Positions 1 to 8,549 of a stretch of 51,331 nt of DNA are shown here, piece after piece. The DNA lies in the NCBI GenBank assembly GCA_004144865.1, contig SEAY01000012.1:1-51331 (forward strand), in the 5' to 3' direction. The position numbers and the translations under genes were made by a program. Position 1 is the first letter of the stretch; every line of letters begins with the position of its first letter. The stretch is from Comamonadaceae bacterium (lineage in GTDB: Bacteria; Pseudomonadota; Gammaproteobacteria; Burkholderiales; Burkholderiaceae_C). The notes beneath the pieces were generated by a model, which ran no database searches, had not been told where the DNA came from, and worked only from the letters and a program-made list of their open reading frames with translations.

Positions 1-258
1 AAGCAGGACGCGACCCAGGAGAACGTGATCGTCACCGTCGACGCGCAGGGCGCCGTGTACTGGTTCGAAACGCGCCTGCCGGACACCGAGGCGCTCACCG
101 AGCTGCTGAAGAAGACGGCGGGCATGCAGCCGCAGCCCGAACTGCACATCCGCGGCGACGTGCGGGCCGACTACGAAGCGGTGGGGCGCGTCGTGCTGGC
201 GGCACAGCAGGCCGGCGTGGCCCGCGTCGGCTTCCTCACCGAGCCTCCCGGGCGCTGA
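1..258 (+). CDS. exbD: ExbD/TolR family protein, C-terminal part (5' end outside window)
   Basis: The frame is open from base 1 and stops at 256-258, so only about 85 C-terminal residues are seen. They form the periplasmic domain of an ExbD/TolR protein, ending in AGVARVGFLTEPPGR, which closely parallels the end of the complete ExbD at 16296-16712 (AGLTRLGFVAEP). ExbD forms the inner-membrane proton channel with ExbB and energises TonB-dependent transport. The membrane helix with its essential aspartate would lie upstream. A second exbD starts two bases after this stop, giving an exbD1-exbD2 arrangement; an exbB is expected just outside the window (inference). Confidence 0.85.
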   Translation, partial: KQDATQENVIVTVDAQGAVYWFETRLPDTEALTELLKKTAGMQPQPELHIRGDVRADYEAVGRVVLAAQQAGVARVGFLTEPPGR

Positions 259-260
259 GC

Positions 261-683
261 ATGCACATCCGCGCCGGCACCGAACCCGATCCCGAACCGA
301 TGGTGGACATCAACACCACGCCCCTGGTGGACGTGCTGCTGGTGTTGCTGGTGATGCTGATCATCACCATCCCGATCCAGCTCAATGCGGTGAGCCTCGA
401 GATGCCGGGGCGCAACCAGCCGGTGCCGCCGCAGCCGCCCGTGATCGCGCAGGTCGACGTGCTGCCCGGCGGCTTGTACCTCTGGAACGGCGAGCCGCTT
501 GCCGACCGCGCGGCGCTGGAGGCGAAGCTGCGGGAGGCCGCGCGCCAGCCGGAGCAGCCCGAGATCCACGTGCGCCCGCACCGCCAGGCCAAGTACGACG
601 CGGTCGCCGCCGCGCTCACCAGCGCACAGCGCCAGGGGCTGCTGAAGATCGGCGTGGTGGGCACCGAGCAGTTCGCACGCTAG
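261..683 (+). CDS. exbD: ExbD/TolR family biopolymer transport protein (second of a pair)
   Basis: 140 residues, the usual ExbD length. A short cytoplasmic start is followed by VDINTTPLVDVLLVLLVMLI, which contains the conserved Asp of the TM helix (PLVDVLLVLLV) that carries protons in ExbD/TolR. The rest is a periplasmic domain. The ATG follows the preceding exbD stop by two bases, so the two are co-transcribed and probably translationally coupled. Tandem ExbD proteins are known from TonB systems with two ExbD subunits. Its sequence differs clearly from the partial first copy, so it is not a recent duplication. TolR is the alternative name, but no tolA/tolB context is visible. Confidence 0.9.
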   Translation: MHIRAGTEPDPEPMVDINTTPLVDVLLVLLVMLIITIPIQLNAVSLEMPGRNQPVPPQPPVIAQVDVLPGGLYLWNGEPLADRAALEAKLREAARQPEQPEIHVRPHRQAKYDAVAAALTSAQRQGLLKIGVVGTEQFAR

Positions 684-691
684 GCTTCCCC

Positions 692-1228
692 ATGGAGCGC
701 GCCGCCGAGCTCTTGTTGATGGTGGCCGTGATCCCCGTTTGGATCGCCATGGGCCTGGCGGACTGGTGGTGCCACCGGCGCACGCGCATCGAGCACACCA
801 GCGGGCTGCGCGAAAACCTCTTCCATTGGGTGCTGCTGGCGCAGGCCGGCGTGGCGCTGGCCGCCGCCGCGCTGCTTCAGGTCACGGCCGGCGTGCTGCT
901 GCTGGTCTTCGCAGCCTTCCTGGCCCACGAGGCCACCACCTATGTGGAACTGCGCTACGTGGTGCCGCGGCGCGAGGTGCGACCCGGCGAGCAGATGGTC
1001 CACAGCTTCATGGAGATCCTGCCGCTGGTGCTGCTGGCGCTGCTGGCCGTGGCGGGATGGGAGCAGGTGCAGGCGCTGTTCGGCGCGGGGCGGCCGGATT
1101 TCGCGCTGCGGCTCCGGGACGATCCCTGGCCGGCGGGCTACCTGCTGGCGGCGGCCGCCGGCGTGGCGCTCTTCAACGTCGTGCCGATGGCGGAAGAAGG
1201 TTTGCGTTGCCTGCGCGCGCGCCGGTGA
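692..1228 (+). CDS. Histidine-rich multi-pass membrane protein of unknown function
   Basis: 178 residues with about four hydrophobic segments (near residues 5-25, 45-75, 105-125, 150-168). I do not recognise a named family. Polar loops and helix ends carry a set of His/Glu/Asp: DWWCH, RIEHT, ENLFH, AHEATTY and VHSFMEILP. Such clusters beside membrane helices are reminiscent of membrane-bound metal enzymes, but the canonical fatty-acid hydroxylase His boxes are not present, so this is inference. It starts 8 bases after the exbD stop, so is probably in the same operon. TAGGCT overlaps the exbD stop codon and lies five bases before the ATG, so an additional leaderless start is possible. Confidence 0.7.
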   Translation: MERAAELLLMVAVIPVWIAMGLADWWCHRRTRIEHTSGLRENLFHWVLLAQAGVALAAAALLQVTAGVLLLVFAAFLAHEATTYVELRYVVPRREVRPGEQMVHSFMEILPLVLLALLAVAGWEQVQALFGAGRPDFALRLRDDPWPAGYLLAAAAGVALFNVVPMAEEGLRCLRARR

Positions 1229-1231
1229 GGC

Positions 1232-1954
1232 TCAGGGCGAATACTCGGGCGCGCCCTGCACCCACATGAAGGACTGCAGATCGATCATGTCGCGCGCGCG
1301 GAAGCCCGGCTTGCGGTCGAGGTCGCGCCGCACCACCGCAGCGAAGGTCATCAGGTCCTGGTACCGCGTCCAGGAGGGCGTGGGGTCGTACCCCAGCGCG
1401 TAGCCGTAAAGGTGCGCCGCCTTGCGCATGGCGCGGGGCTTGAAGAACATGTGGCGGTCGGGGCGGGCAATGAAACCGAAGACCGTCGCCACCGGCCACG
1501 TGAGCACCCGGCTCTTGCGCTGCGGCAGGTCCGCGAGCGCTTCGATCCAGTCGGTGAAGCGCCGCTGCGGCGAGCCGTGCCCGTACAGGAAAGCGTAGAG
1601 CTCGGTCGCGAACAGGCGGGCGCCCGCGGGCGTCTTCACCGCGTCGCGCAGCGCCATGCGCTCGAAGGAGAACAGCAGGTTGGAGCGCGACTCGATGCGC
1701 ACCGCCGCGTCGGCGACCGCGCGGAACTCGCCGCGCGCGAGCAGCTTGCGGAAGCTGGCCGGGGCCAGTTCGGCGTCCCACTCCAGGTGGGCACGCTCCT
1801 TGTAGGAGCGCTCGGCCACGAGGTAGGTTTCGTCCTCGAAGCCTTCGGGATAGAACAGTTCGAACTTGCGCCGGCACAGCGACGCGCCAAGGTAGATGAC
1901 GTTGGACGCGCCGGCGCCGGAGAGGAAGGAGGGAAGGGATGCTGGACGTGCCAT
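1232..1954 (-). CDS. Conserved hypothetical protein, about 240 aa
   Basis: Soluble, mixed alpha/beta composition with no signal peptide or TM segment. It contains ATELYAFLYGHGSPQRRF, a proline- and aromatic-rich middle (TWPVATVFGFIARPDRHMFF) and ends near ARDMIDLQSFMWVQG. I cannot assign a family. The closing IDLQSFxWV string resembles the end of proteins sometimes found with DNA-processing modules, but that is memory of a pattern, not a homology claim. It converges tail-to-tail with the gene at 692-1228, with three bases between the stops. Strong GC3 bias and a full-length frame support a real gene; ATG at 1954 is the first good start. Confidence 0.65.
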   Translation of the reverse strand: MARPASLPSFLSGAGASNVIYLGASLCRRKFELFYPEGFEDETYLVAERSYKERAHLEWDAELAPASFRKLLARGEFRAVADAAVRIESRSNLLFSFERMALRDAVKTPAGARLFATELYAFLYGHGSPQRRFTDWIEALADLPQRKSRVLTWPVATVFGFIARPDRHMFFKPRAMRKAAHLYGYALGYDPTPSWTRYQDLMTFAAVVRRDLDRKPGFRARDMIDLQSFMWVQGAPEYSP

Positions 1955-2019
1955 GAACCCAGTGTTCGGTAGCGGCCTGGCTCAGCCACGTCGGACGGCG
2001 CCCCGCCGGGCTGTAGGAC

Positions 2020-3138
2020 TCACCCTTCGCGGGACAGACGCAACTCGGCAATTTCAGATGGTGCACCCAAGCGCTTGGGCGGACCCCAATAACCGGTCCC
2101 ACGGCTGACGTAGATCTGCAAACAGCCGAGCTGGTGCAGCCCGGCGGTGAAGGGCTGCTGCAGCGGCACGAAGAAGGACCAGGGCAGGAACTGCCCGCCG
2201 TGCGTGTGGCCTGAGATCTGCAGGTCGAAGCCGGCCTGCGCCGCCGAGGGGGCCGTGCGCGGCTGGTGCGCCAGCAGCACGCGCGTCGCGCCAGCGGGGG
2301 CGCCCAGCAGGGCGTGCGCCGGATCGCTGCGGTGCTCCGGATCGAAGTGGTGGCCGGAGAAGTCGGGCACGCCCGCCAGCACCAGCGCGCCGTCGCCCTG
2401 GCGCAGCACCACGTGTTCGTTGTGCAGCACCTTCAGGCCGAGCCGCCGCAGCTCGCGCACCCAGCCGTGCACGCCGGAGTAGTACTCGTGGTTGCCCGTG
2501 ACGAAGTACACGCCGTGGCGCGCCCGCAGGCCGGCGAGCGGCGCCACGTGCGGCGCGAGTTCGGCGACGGAGCCGTCCACGAGGTCGCCCGTCACCGCCA
2601 CGACGTCGGGCTCCAGCGCGTTCACGCGGTCCACGATGGCCTGCAGGTAGCCGTGCTTGATCGTCGGGCCCACGTGGATGTCGGTGATCTGCACGATGCG
2701 CAGCCCCTCGAGGTCGGCATGCAGGCGCGGCAGGGCGACGCGCACCCGGCGCACGGCGGCGGTGCGGCGCGCGTTGAAAAAGCCGAGGACCGTGAGTGCC
2801 AGTGCCAGCACTCCGGTGGCCGCGGCGCTGCGCATGCCCCAGCCGGGCGGCAACGGCCCCCAGGAAGCGGCGACGAGCAGCAGGAGGTCGCGCATCAAGG
2901 TCAGCACCAGCAGCGTGGAGAACAGGCCCAGGGCCAGCATGCCCACCCAGGTGAGGCGGTCGGCGGCGGGCGGCCGCAGCAGGCGCCGCGCGAGCAGGCC
3001 GCCCGGGACCAGCAGCGCGGACGCGGCGAGCAGGATGGCGAGGGTGGCCCCCCAGGGCGCGGGCAGGGGCGGCGCGAGGCGCGCCGCTATATAGAGATGC
3101 AGCGCCGCGGACAGCGCAAGGGGGGTGGTGATGGACAT
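2020..3138 (-). CDS. Membrane-anchored metallophosphoesterase (YkuE-like)
   Basis: 372 residues. The first about 125 hold four hydrophobic helices; a calcineurin-like phosphoesterase domain follows. All signature blocks are visible: ITDIHVG, GDLVDG, GNHEYY, an HQP block and GHTHGGQF, which ligate the two metals. The family hydrolyses phosphoesters; close relatives (YkuE, LpxG-like) act at the membrane, sometimes on lipid precursors, but the substrate here is unknown. No Shine-Dalgarno is evident before the ATG. It is transcribed divergently from pntAA with 92 bases between them. Confidence 0.88.
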   Translation of the reverse strand: MSITTPLALSAALHLYIAARLAPPLPAPWGATLAILLAASALLVPGGLLARRLLRPPAADRLTWVGMLALGLFSTLLVLTLMRDLLLLVAASWGPLPPGWGMRSAAATGVLALALTVLGFFNARRTAAVRRVRVALPRLHADLEGLRIVQITDIHVGPTIKHGYLQAIVDRVNALEPDVVAVTGDLVDGSVAELAPHVAPLAGLRARHGVYFVTGNHEYYSGVHGWVRELRRLGLKVLHNEHVVLRQGDGALVLAGVPDFSGHHFDPEHRSDPAHALLGAPAGATRVLLAHQPRTAPSAAQAGFDLQISGHTHGGQFLPWSFFVPLQQPFTAGLHQLGCLQIYVSRGTGYWGPPKRLGAPSEIAELRLSREG

Positions 3139-3230
3139 CGAAGGGGGAAGAGCTCAGCAGGCTTTCATGTAAGCTCGCACTCAGGATAACGACAAGCGAC
3201 AACCACCGTCGGCAACGAGGAGAACGATTC

Positions 3231-4343
3231 ATGCTGATTGGCGTGCCCGCCGAGACCGCGGCGGGTGAAACCCGTGTGGCCGTCACCCCCGAGACGGCGA
3301 AGAAACTCAAGACGCAGGGGCACACCGTGCGCGTCGCGTCCGGCGCCGGCCTGGCGGCCAGCGTGACCGACGAGGCCTACCAGGCCGCCGGCGCGGAGAT
3401 CACCGACCAGGTGGGCGCGCTCGGTTGCGAACTGGTGCTCAAGGTGCGCGCGCCGCAGGACAGCGAGATGGCCGCCTTCCGGCCGGGCGCCGCCGTCGTC
3501 GGCATGCTCAATCCGTTCGATGCCGCCGGCTTGCAGCGCCTCGCCGCCGCGGGCCTCACCGGCTTCGCGCTGGAAGCCGCGCCGCGCACGACGCGGGCCC
3601 AGAGCATGGACGTGCTGAGCTCGCAGGCCAACATCGCCGGCTACAAGGCCGTCATGATCGCGGCCAACGTGTACCAGCGCTTCTTCCCCATGCTGATGAC
3701 GGCCGCCGGCACGGTGAAGGCGGCGCGCGTGGTCATCCTCGGCGTGGGCGTCGCCGGCCTGCAGGCGATCGCCACCGCCAAGCGCCTGGGCGCCGTGATC
3801 GAGGCGTCGGACGTGCGTCCCAGCGTCAAGGAGCAGGTGGAATCGCTGGGCGCGAAGTTCATCGACGTGCCCTACGAGACGCAGGAAGAGAAGGAAGCGG
3901 CCGAGGGCGTGGGCGGCTATGCGCGCCCGATGCCGCAAAGCTGGCTCGACCGCCAGAAGGCCGAAGTCGCCAAGCGCGTCGCGCAGGCCGACGTGGTGAT
4001 CACCACCGCCCTCATCCCCGGGCGGCCCGCGCCGGTGCTGGTCACCGAGGAGATGGTGCGCTCCATGAAGCCCGGCTCCGTGATCGTGGACCTGGCGGCG
4101 CCGCAGGGCGGCAACTGCCCGCTGACCGAGCCCGGCCGCACCGTCGCCAAGCATGGCGTGCACCTGGTGGGCGAGACCAACCTGCCCGCGCTGGTCGCCG
4201 CCGATGCGTCGGCGCTCTATGCGCGCAACGTGCTGGACTTCCTCAAGCTGGTGCTGCCGAAGGAGGGGTTCAAGATCGACCTGGAGGACGACATCGTGGC
4301 GGCCTGCCTCGTCACGTACAACGGGGAAGTGCGGAGGAAGTAA
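3231..4343 (+). CDS. pntAA: NAD(P) transhydrogenase subunit alpha part 1
   Basis: 370 residues, typical of the NAD(H)-binding dI component in three-gene Pnt systems. It starts [20 protein letters not shown] and has the Rossmann turn [11 protein letters not shown] near residue 172. PntAA, PntAB and PntB together couple proton entry to hydride transfer from NADH to NADP+, supplying NADPH. A strong SD (GAGGAG) lies about nine bases before the ATG. The stop TAA overlaps the pntAB ATG by one base (TAATG), so translation is coupled. GATAAC at 3185-3190 is a possible -10 but has a poor -35. Confidence 0.97.
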   Translation: MLIGVPAETAAGETRVAVTPETAKKLKTQGHTVRVASGAGLAASVTDEAYQAAGAEITDQVGALGCELVLKVRAPQDSEMAAFRPGAAVVGMLNPFDAAGLQRLAAAGLTGFALEAAPRTTRAQSMDVLSSQANIAGYKAVMIAANVYQRFFPMLMTAAGTVKAARVVILGVGVAGLQAIATAKRLGAVIEASDVRPSVKEQVESLGAKFIDVPYETQEEKEAAEGVGGYARPMPQSWLDRQKAEVAKRVAQADVVITTALIPGRPAPVLVTEEMVRSMKPGSVIVDLAAPQGGNCPLTEPGRTVAKHGVHLVGETNLPALVAADASALYARNVLDFLKLVLPKEGFKIDLEDDIVAACLVTYNGEVRRK

Positions 4344-4654
4344 TGGAAGTCAGCCACACCGTCATCAACCTCATCATCTTCGTGCTGGCCATCTATGTCG
4401 GCTACCACGTGGTGTGGACCGTCACGCCGGCGCTGCACACGCCGCTGATGGCCGTGACGAACGCCATCTCGGCGATCGTGATCGTCGGCGCCATGCTCGC
4501 CGCCGCCCAGACCGAGACCTGGGCCGGCCGCGCGATGGGCGTCCTGGCCGTGGCCCTGGCCGCCGTGAACATCTTCGGCGGCTTCCTGGTCACGCGCCGG
4601 ATGCTCGAGATGTTCCGCAAGAAAGACAAGAAGCCCACGGAGGCGAAACAATGA
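4343..4654 (+). CDS. pntAB: NAD(P) transhydrogenase subunit alpha part 2
   Basis: 103 residues, almost all membrane helices: about three hydrophobic segments, then a basic tail [13 protein letters not shown]. It corresponds to the membrane part (dII, N-terminal portion) of PntA that is a separate polypeptide in many bacteria. The start ATG shares its A with the pntAA stop codon. Its own stop TGA lies within the ATGA overlap with pntB, so all three subunits are made from one transcript in fixed ratio. Confidence 0.95.
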   Translation: MEVSHTVINLIIFVLAIYVGYHVVWTVTPALHTPLMAVTNAISAIVIVGAMLAAAQTETWAGRAMGVLAVALAAVNIFGGFLVTRRMLEMFRKKDKKPTEAKQ

Positions 4655-6078
4655 GCATGAACGTCGTCACGCTGCTGTACCTGGCGGCGTCGGTTTGTTT
4701 CATCCAGGCGCTCAAGGGCCTGTCCCATCCGACCACCTCCATCCGCGGCAACCTGTTCGGCATGATCGGCATGGCGATCGCGGTGCTCACCACCGCGGCG
4801 CTGATCGTCGAACTCTCCGGCGGCACGGCGCGCGGCATGGTCTGGGTGCTGCTCGGCCTGGTGGTGGGCGGGGCCTACGGCGCCTACCGCGCCAAGACGG
4901 TCGAAATGACCAAGATGCCGGAGCTGGTCGCCTTCTTCCACAGCATGATCGGCCTGGCCGCGGTGTTCATCGCGGTGGCTGCGGTGCTGGAGCCGTCGGC
5001 GCTGCTGCAGGACCTCGCCAAGGGCGATCCCATTCCGGCGGGCAACCGGCTGGAACTGTTCCTGGGCGCCGCCATCGGCGCGATCACCTTCAGCGGTTCG
5101 GTGATTGCCTTCGGCAAGCTCTCCGGCAAGTACAAGTTCCGCCTGTTCCAGGGCGCGCCGGTGGTGTTCGCGGGCCAGCACAAGCTGAACCTGCTGCTGG
5201 GGCTGATCACGATCGCCCTGGGCCTGGTGTTCACCTTCACCGGCAACTGGGCCGCCTTCTTCGCGATGCTGGCGCTGTCGTTCGTGATGGGCGTGCTGAT
5301 CATCATCCCCATCGGCGGCGCCGACATGCCGGTGGTGGTGTCGATGCTGAACAGCTATTCGGGCTGGGCCGCGGCGGGCATCGGCTTCTCCCTGAACAAC
5401 AGCATGCTGATCATCGCGGGTTCGCTGGTGGGCAGCTCGGGCGCGATCCTGAGCTACATCATGTGCAAGGCGATGAACCGCTCGTTCTTCAACGTGATCC
5501 TGGGCGGATTCGGCGGCGATGCGGGCGCGGGCCCGGCCGCTGCGACCGAGCAGCGCCCCGTCAAGAGCGGCAGCGCCGACGACGCGGCCTTCATCCTGGG
5601 CAACGCCGAGACGGTGGTGATCGTCCCCGGCTACGGCCTGGCCGTGGCGCGCGCGCAGCACGCGGTGAAGGAACTGGCCGAGAAGCTCACGCACAAGGGC
5701 GTGACGGTGAAGTACGCGATCCATCCGGTGGCCGGCCGCATGCCGGGCCACATGAACGTGCTGCTAGCGGAGGCCGAGGTGCCCTACGACCAGGTGTTCG
5801 AGATGGAAGACATCAACGGCGAGTTCGGCCAGGTCGACGTGGCCATCGTGCTCGGCGCCAACGACGTCGTGAACCCGGCCGCATTGCAGAAGGGCAGCCC
5901 GATCTACGGCATGCCGATCCTGGAGGCCTACAAGGCCAAGACGGTGATCGTCAACAAGCGCTCGATGGCTGCCGGGTATGCCGGCCTGGACAACGAGCTG
6001 TTCTACATGGACAAGACCATGATGGTCTTCGGCGATGCCAAGAAGGTCGTCGAGGACATGGTCAAAGCGGTTGAGTAG
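4651..6078 (+). CDS. pntB: NAD(P) transhydrogenase subunit beta
   Basis: 475 residues: about nine membrane helices in the first about 280, then the cytoplasmic NADP(H)-binding dIII domain with [15 protein letters not shown], the family's GYGLAVAQAQ nucleotide-binding block, and [12 protein letters not shown] near the end. With PntAA and PntAB it forms the proton-translocating transhydrogenase. It overlaps the pntAB stop by four bases (ATGA). It ends 11 bases before the acyl-CoA ligase start, so pnt and the ligase may share a transcript. Confidence 0.97.
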   Translation: MSMNVVTLLYLAASVCFIQALKGLSHPTTSIRGNLFGMIGMAIAVLTTAALIVELSGGTARGMVWVLLGLVVGGAYGAYRAKTVEMTKMPELVAFFHSMIGLAAVFIAVAAVLEPSALLQDLAKGDPIPAGNRLELFLGAAIGAITFSGSVIAFGKLSGKYKFRLFQGAPVVFAGQHKLNLLLGLITIALGLVFTFTGNWAAFFAMLALSFVMGVLIIIPIGGADMPVVVSMLNSYSGWAAAGIGFSLNNSMLIIAGSLVGSSGAILSYIMCKAMNRSFFNVILGGFGGDAGAGPAAATEQRPVKSGSADDAAFILGNAETVVIVPGYGLAVARAQHAVKELAEKLTHKGVTVKYAIHPVAGRMPGHMNVLLAEAEVPYDQVFEMEDINGEFGQVDVAIVLGANDVVNPAALQKGSPIYGMPILEAYKAKTVIVNKRSMAAGYAGLDNELFYMDKTMMVFGDAKKVVEDMVKAVE

Positions 6079-6089
6079 GAGACAAGAAC

Positions 6090-7772
6090 ATGAACGCGAA
6101 CTCCCGTCCCTGGCTGTCGGCTTATCCCGCGGGCGTGCCCCAGGAGGTCGACCCCTCCCAGTACGCCTCGCTGGTGCAGCTGATGGAGGAAAGCTTCCAG
6201 AAGTACGCGGCGCGGCCCGCGTATTCCTTCATGGGCAAGGAAGTGAGCTACGGCGAGACCGATTCGCTGAGCCGCGCCTTCGCCGCCTACCTGCAGGGGC
6301 TGGGGCTCGCCAAGGGCGACCGCATCGCGATCATGATGCCCAACGTGCCCCAATACCCGGTGGCCGTGGCCGCGATCCTGCGCGCAGGCTTCGTGGTGGT
6401 GAACGTCAACCCGCTGTACACGCCGCGCGAGCTGGAGCACCAGCTCAAGGACTCCGGCTCGAAGGCGATCGTCATCATCGAGAACTTCGCCAACACGCTG
6501 CAGCAGTGCATCGCCGCCACGCCGGTGAAGCACGTGGTGCTGGCGAGCATGGGTGACATGCTCGGCGGCCTGAAGGGCGCGCTGGTCAACTACGTGGTGC
6601 GCAAGGTCAAGAAGATGGTGCCGGCCTACGAGCTGCCGGCCGCGGTGAAGTTCAACGAGGCGATCGCGCGCGGCCAGCGCGGCACGCTGCGCAAGCCGGA
6701 GATCAAGCCGGAAGACGTGGCGGTGCTGCAGTACACGGGCGGCACCACGGGCGTGTCGAAGGGAGCGGTGCTGCTGCATCGCAACGTGATCGCCAACGTG
6801 CTGCAGTCCGAAGCGTGGAACCAGCCGGTGATGGGGAAGGTTCCGGCCAACGAGCAGCCCACGGCCATCTGCGCGCTGCCGCTGTACCACATCTTCGCCT
6901 TCACGGTGGGGATGATGCTGAACATGCGCACCGGCGGCAAACTGATCCTGATCCCCAACCCGCGCGACCTGCCGGCGGTGCTCAAGGAGCTGTCCAAGCA
7001 CAAGTTCCATTCCCTGCCCGCGGTGAACACGCTGTTCAACGGCCTGGCCAACCATCCTGACTTCGGCAAGGTGGACTGGAGCAACCTGAAGGTGTCCGTG
7101 GGCGGCGGCATGGCGGTGCAGGGCGCGGTGGCGGACCTGTGGCTGAAGAAGACCGGCTGCCCGATCTGCGAGGGCTACGGCCTGTCGGAGACGTCGCCGT
7201 CGGCGAGCTGCAATCCGGTGACCAGCACCCAGTTCACCGGCACCATCGGCGTGCCGCTGCCTTCGACTTCCATGAAGTGCATCGACGACAACGGCATCGA
7301 GGTGCCGCTGGGGCAGCCGGGCGAGATCGCGATCAAGGGCCCGCAGGTGATGGCCGGCTACTGGCAGCGTCCCGACGAGACGGCCAAGGTCATGACGGCC
7401 GATGGCTACTTCAAGAGCGGCGACATCGGCGTCATGGACGAGCGCGGCTACTTCAAGATCGTGGACCGCAAGAAGGACATGGTGCTGGTCTCCGGCTTCA
7501 ACGTGTACCCGAACGAAGTCGAGGACGTGGTGGCCAAGCTCGACGGCGTGCTGGAGTGCGCCGTGGTGGGCGTGCCGGACGAGAAGACCGGCGAGGCGGT
7601 GAAGCTGGTCATCGTGAAGAAGGATCCGTCGCTGACCGAAGAGAAGGTCAAGGAGTACTGCAAGGCCAACCTGACCGGCTACAAGCAGCCGCGCGTGATC
7701 GAGTTCCGCACCGACTTGCCCAAGACGCCGGTGGGCAAGATCCTGCGGCGGGAGTTGCGGGACAGGAAGTAG
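6090..7772 (+). CDS. fadD: Long-chain fatty acid--CoA ligase (AMP-forming)
   Basis: 560 residues, the normal FadD length. It activates fatty acids to acyl-CoA via acyl-adenylate. The AMP-binding signature YTGGTTGVSKGA begins at residue 215. Also present are the adenylate motif GYGLSETSP, the hinge region YFKSGDIGVMDERGYFKIVDR (as separate blocks SGDIG and VDRKKDM), and the catalytic lysine region TPVGKILRRELR at the C-terminus. AGGAG lies 8-9 bases before the ATG. NADPH from the adjacent transhydrogenase would be useful in lipid metabolism, but the link is only positional. Confidence 0.93.
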   Translation: MNANSRPWLSAYPAGVPQEVDPSQYASLVQLMEESFQKYAARPAYSFMGKEVSYGETDSLSRAFAAYLQGLGLAKGDRIAIMMPNVPQYPVAVAAILRAGFVVVNVNPLYTPRELEHQLKDSGSKAIVIIENFANTLQQCIAATPVKHVVLASMGDMLGGLKGALVNYVVRKVKKMVPAYELPAAVKFNEAIARGQRGTLRKPEIKPEDVAVLQYTGGTTGVSKGAVLLHRNVIANVLQSEAWNQPVMGKVPANEQPTAICALPLYHIFAFTVGMMLNMRTGGKLILIPNPRDLPAVLKELSKHKFHSLPAVNTLFNGLANHPDFGKVDWSNLKVSVGGGMAVQGAVADLWLKKTGCPICEGYGLSETSPSASCNPVTSTQFTGTIGVPLPSTSMKCIDDNGIEVPLGQPGEIAIKGPQVMAGYWQRPDETAKVMTADGYFKSGDIGVMDERGYFKIVDRKKDMVLVSGFNVYPNEVEDVVAKLDGVLECAVVGVPDEKTGEAVKLVIVKKDPSLTEEKVKEYCKANLTGYKQPRVIEFRTDLPKTPVGKILRRELRDRK

Positions 7773-7777
7773 TCCTC

Positions 7778-7805
7778 CGTCATTCCCGCCTGCGCGGGAA
7801 TGACG
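7778..7805. repeat. dRS3-like palindromic repeat (ATTCCC-N8-GGGAAT)
   Basis: A perfect 12-base inverted repeat, CGTCATTCCCGC / GCGGGAATGACG, around the tetraloop CTGC. It matches the ATTCCC-N8-GGGAAT form of the Neisseria dRS3 repeat, and similar units are common in intergenic DNA of beta- and gammaproteobacteria. There is no T-run after it, so it is not a standard intrinsic terminator, though the RNA hairpin could stabilise the fadD transcript end. A shorter copy is at 13562-13581. Confidence 0.8.
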
Positions 7806-7806
7806 A

Positions 7807-7812
7807 AATAAT
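7807..7812 (+). promoter_or_regulatory. Predicted -10 element for mtnN (leaderless start)
   Basis: AATAAT is followed by GGTCCC and then the ATG, so the start codon falls where transcription should begin. No SD is present. The hexamer lies two bases after the dRS3-like palindrome. Same architecture as several other genes in this window. Confidence 0.45.
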
Positions 7813-7818
7813 GGTCCC

Positions 7819-8514
7819 ATGCGCACCGCCATCGTCGCCGCCATGCACCAGGAGCTCTCCGCGGTGCTGGACCTCCTGCCCGACGAGCACAAGCAATCCG
7901 CGGGCGGGCGTGATTTCTGGGTCGGCCACCTGCACGGGCAGGAGGTGGTCGCCGTCCTTTCGCGCATCGGCAAGGTGGCCGCTGCCACCACCGCCACGGC
8001 GCTCATCGAGCGCTTCCACGTCGAGCGCATCGTCTTCACCGGCGTGGCCGGCGGGCTGGCGCGCGGCGTGAACCGCGGCGACGTGGTGGTGGCCGACGCC
8101 TTCCTGCAGCACGACCTGGATGCCTCGCCACTGTTCCCGCGCTACGAGGTGCCGCTGTACGGCGCGAGCCGTTTCCCCGCCGACCCGGCGCTCACGCAGC
8201 AACTGGCTGCGGCAGTGGGCAAGGCGCTGCATGGCACGCGCGTGCACCGCGGCCTGGTCGTCAGCGGCGACCGGTTCGTGGCCAGCGCCGCCGACAGCCT
8301 CGCCCTGCAGCAGGCGCTGCCGGATGCGCTGGCGGTGGAGATGGAAGGGGCGGCATTCGCGCAGGTCTGCCACGACTACGGCGTGCCGTTCGCCGCGGTG
8401 CGCACGATCTCGGACCGCGCCGACGACGCTGCGCACGGCGACTTCCTCAGCTTCATCGACGAAGTCGCGAGCCGCCATTCGGCGGCGATCGTGGAGGCTT
8501 TCCTGAAGGGGTGA
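7819..8514 (+). CDS. mtnN: 5'-methylthioadenosine/S-adenosylhomocysteine nucleosidase
   Basis: 231 residues. It cleaves the glycosidic bond of MTA and SAH, releasing adenine; this feeds methionine salvage and removes methyltransferase inhibition. Catalytic landmarks fit the E. coli enzyme: Glu12 in AMHQEL, the SGDRFV block near 149, the purine/ribose site VEMEGAAF with Met175 and Glu176, and the catalytic Asp199 in TISDRAD. A monocistronic gene is likely: REP-like palindromes lie on both sides and it has its own predicted promoter. It converges on corA. Confidence 0.94.
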   Translation: MRTAIVAAMHQELSAVLDLLPDEHKQSAGGRDFWVGHLHGQEVVAVLSRIGKVAAATTATALIERFHVERIVFTGVAGGLARGVNRGDVVVADAFLQHDLDASPLFPRYEVPLYGASRFPADPALTQQLAAAVGKALHGTRVHRGLVVSGDRFVASAADSLALQQALPDALAVEMEGAAFAQVCHDYGVPFAAVRTISDRADDAAHGDFLSFIDEVASRHSAAIVEAFLKG

Positions 8515-8522
8515 TGCCGTAG

Positions 8523-8545
8523 GGTGGGCAGCTCCGCTGCCCACC
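8523..8545. repeat. GGTGGGCA-type palindrome between convergent genes
   Basis: A perfect 10-base inverted repeat, GGTGGGCAGC / GCTGCCCACC, around TCC. It sits between the ends of mtnN and corA. It has no T-run on either side, so it is best read as a REP-like hairpin that may also protect or end both transcripts. A related perfect palindrome is at 49016-49035. Confidence 0.7.
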
Positions 8546-8549
8546 ACGC

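Noticed and set aside
3139..3230. Riboswitch or long leader before pntAA
   Set aside because: Only 92 bases between divergent starts, no stable multi-stem structure visible, and a plain SD.
8523..8545. Classical intrinsic terminator between mtnN and corA
   Set aside because: Strong stem, but no T-run in either direction; recorded as a REP-like repeat instead.
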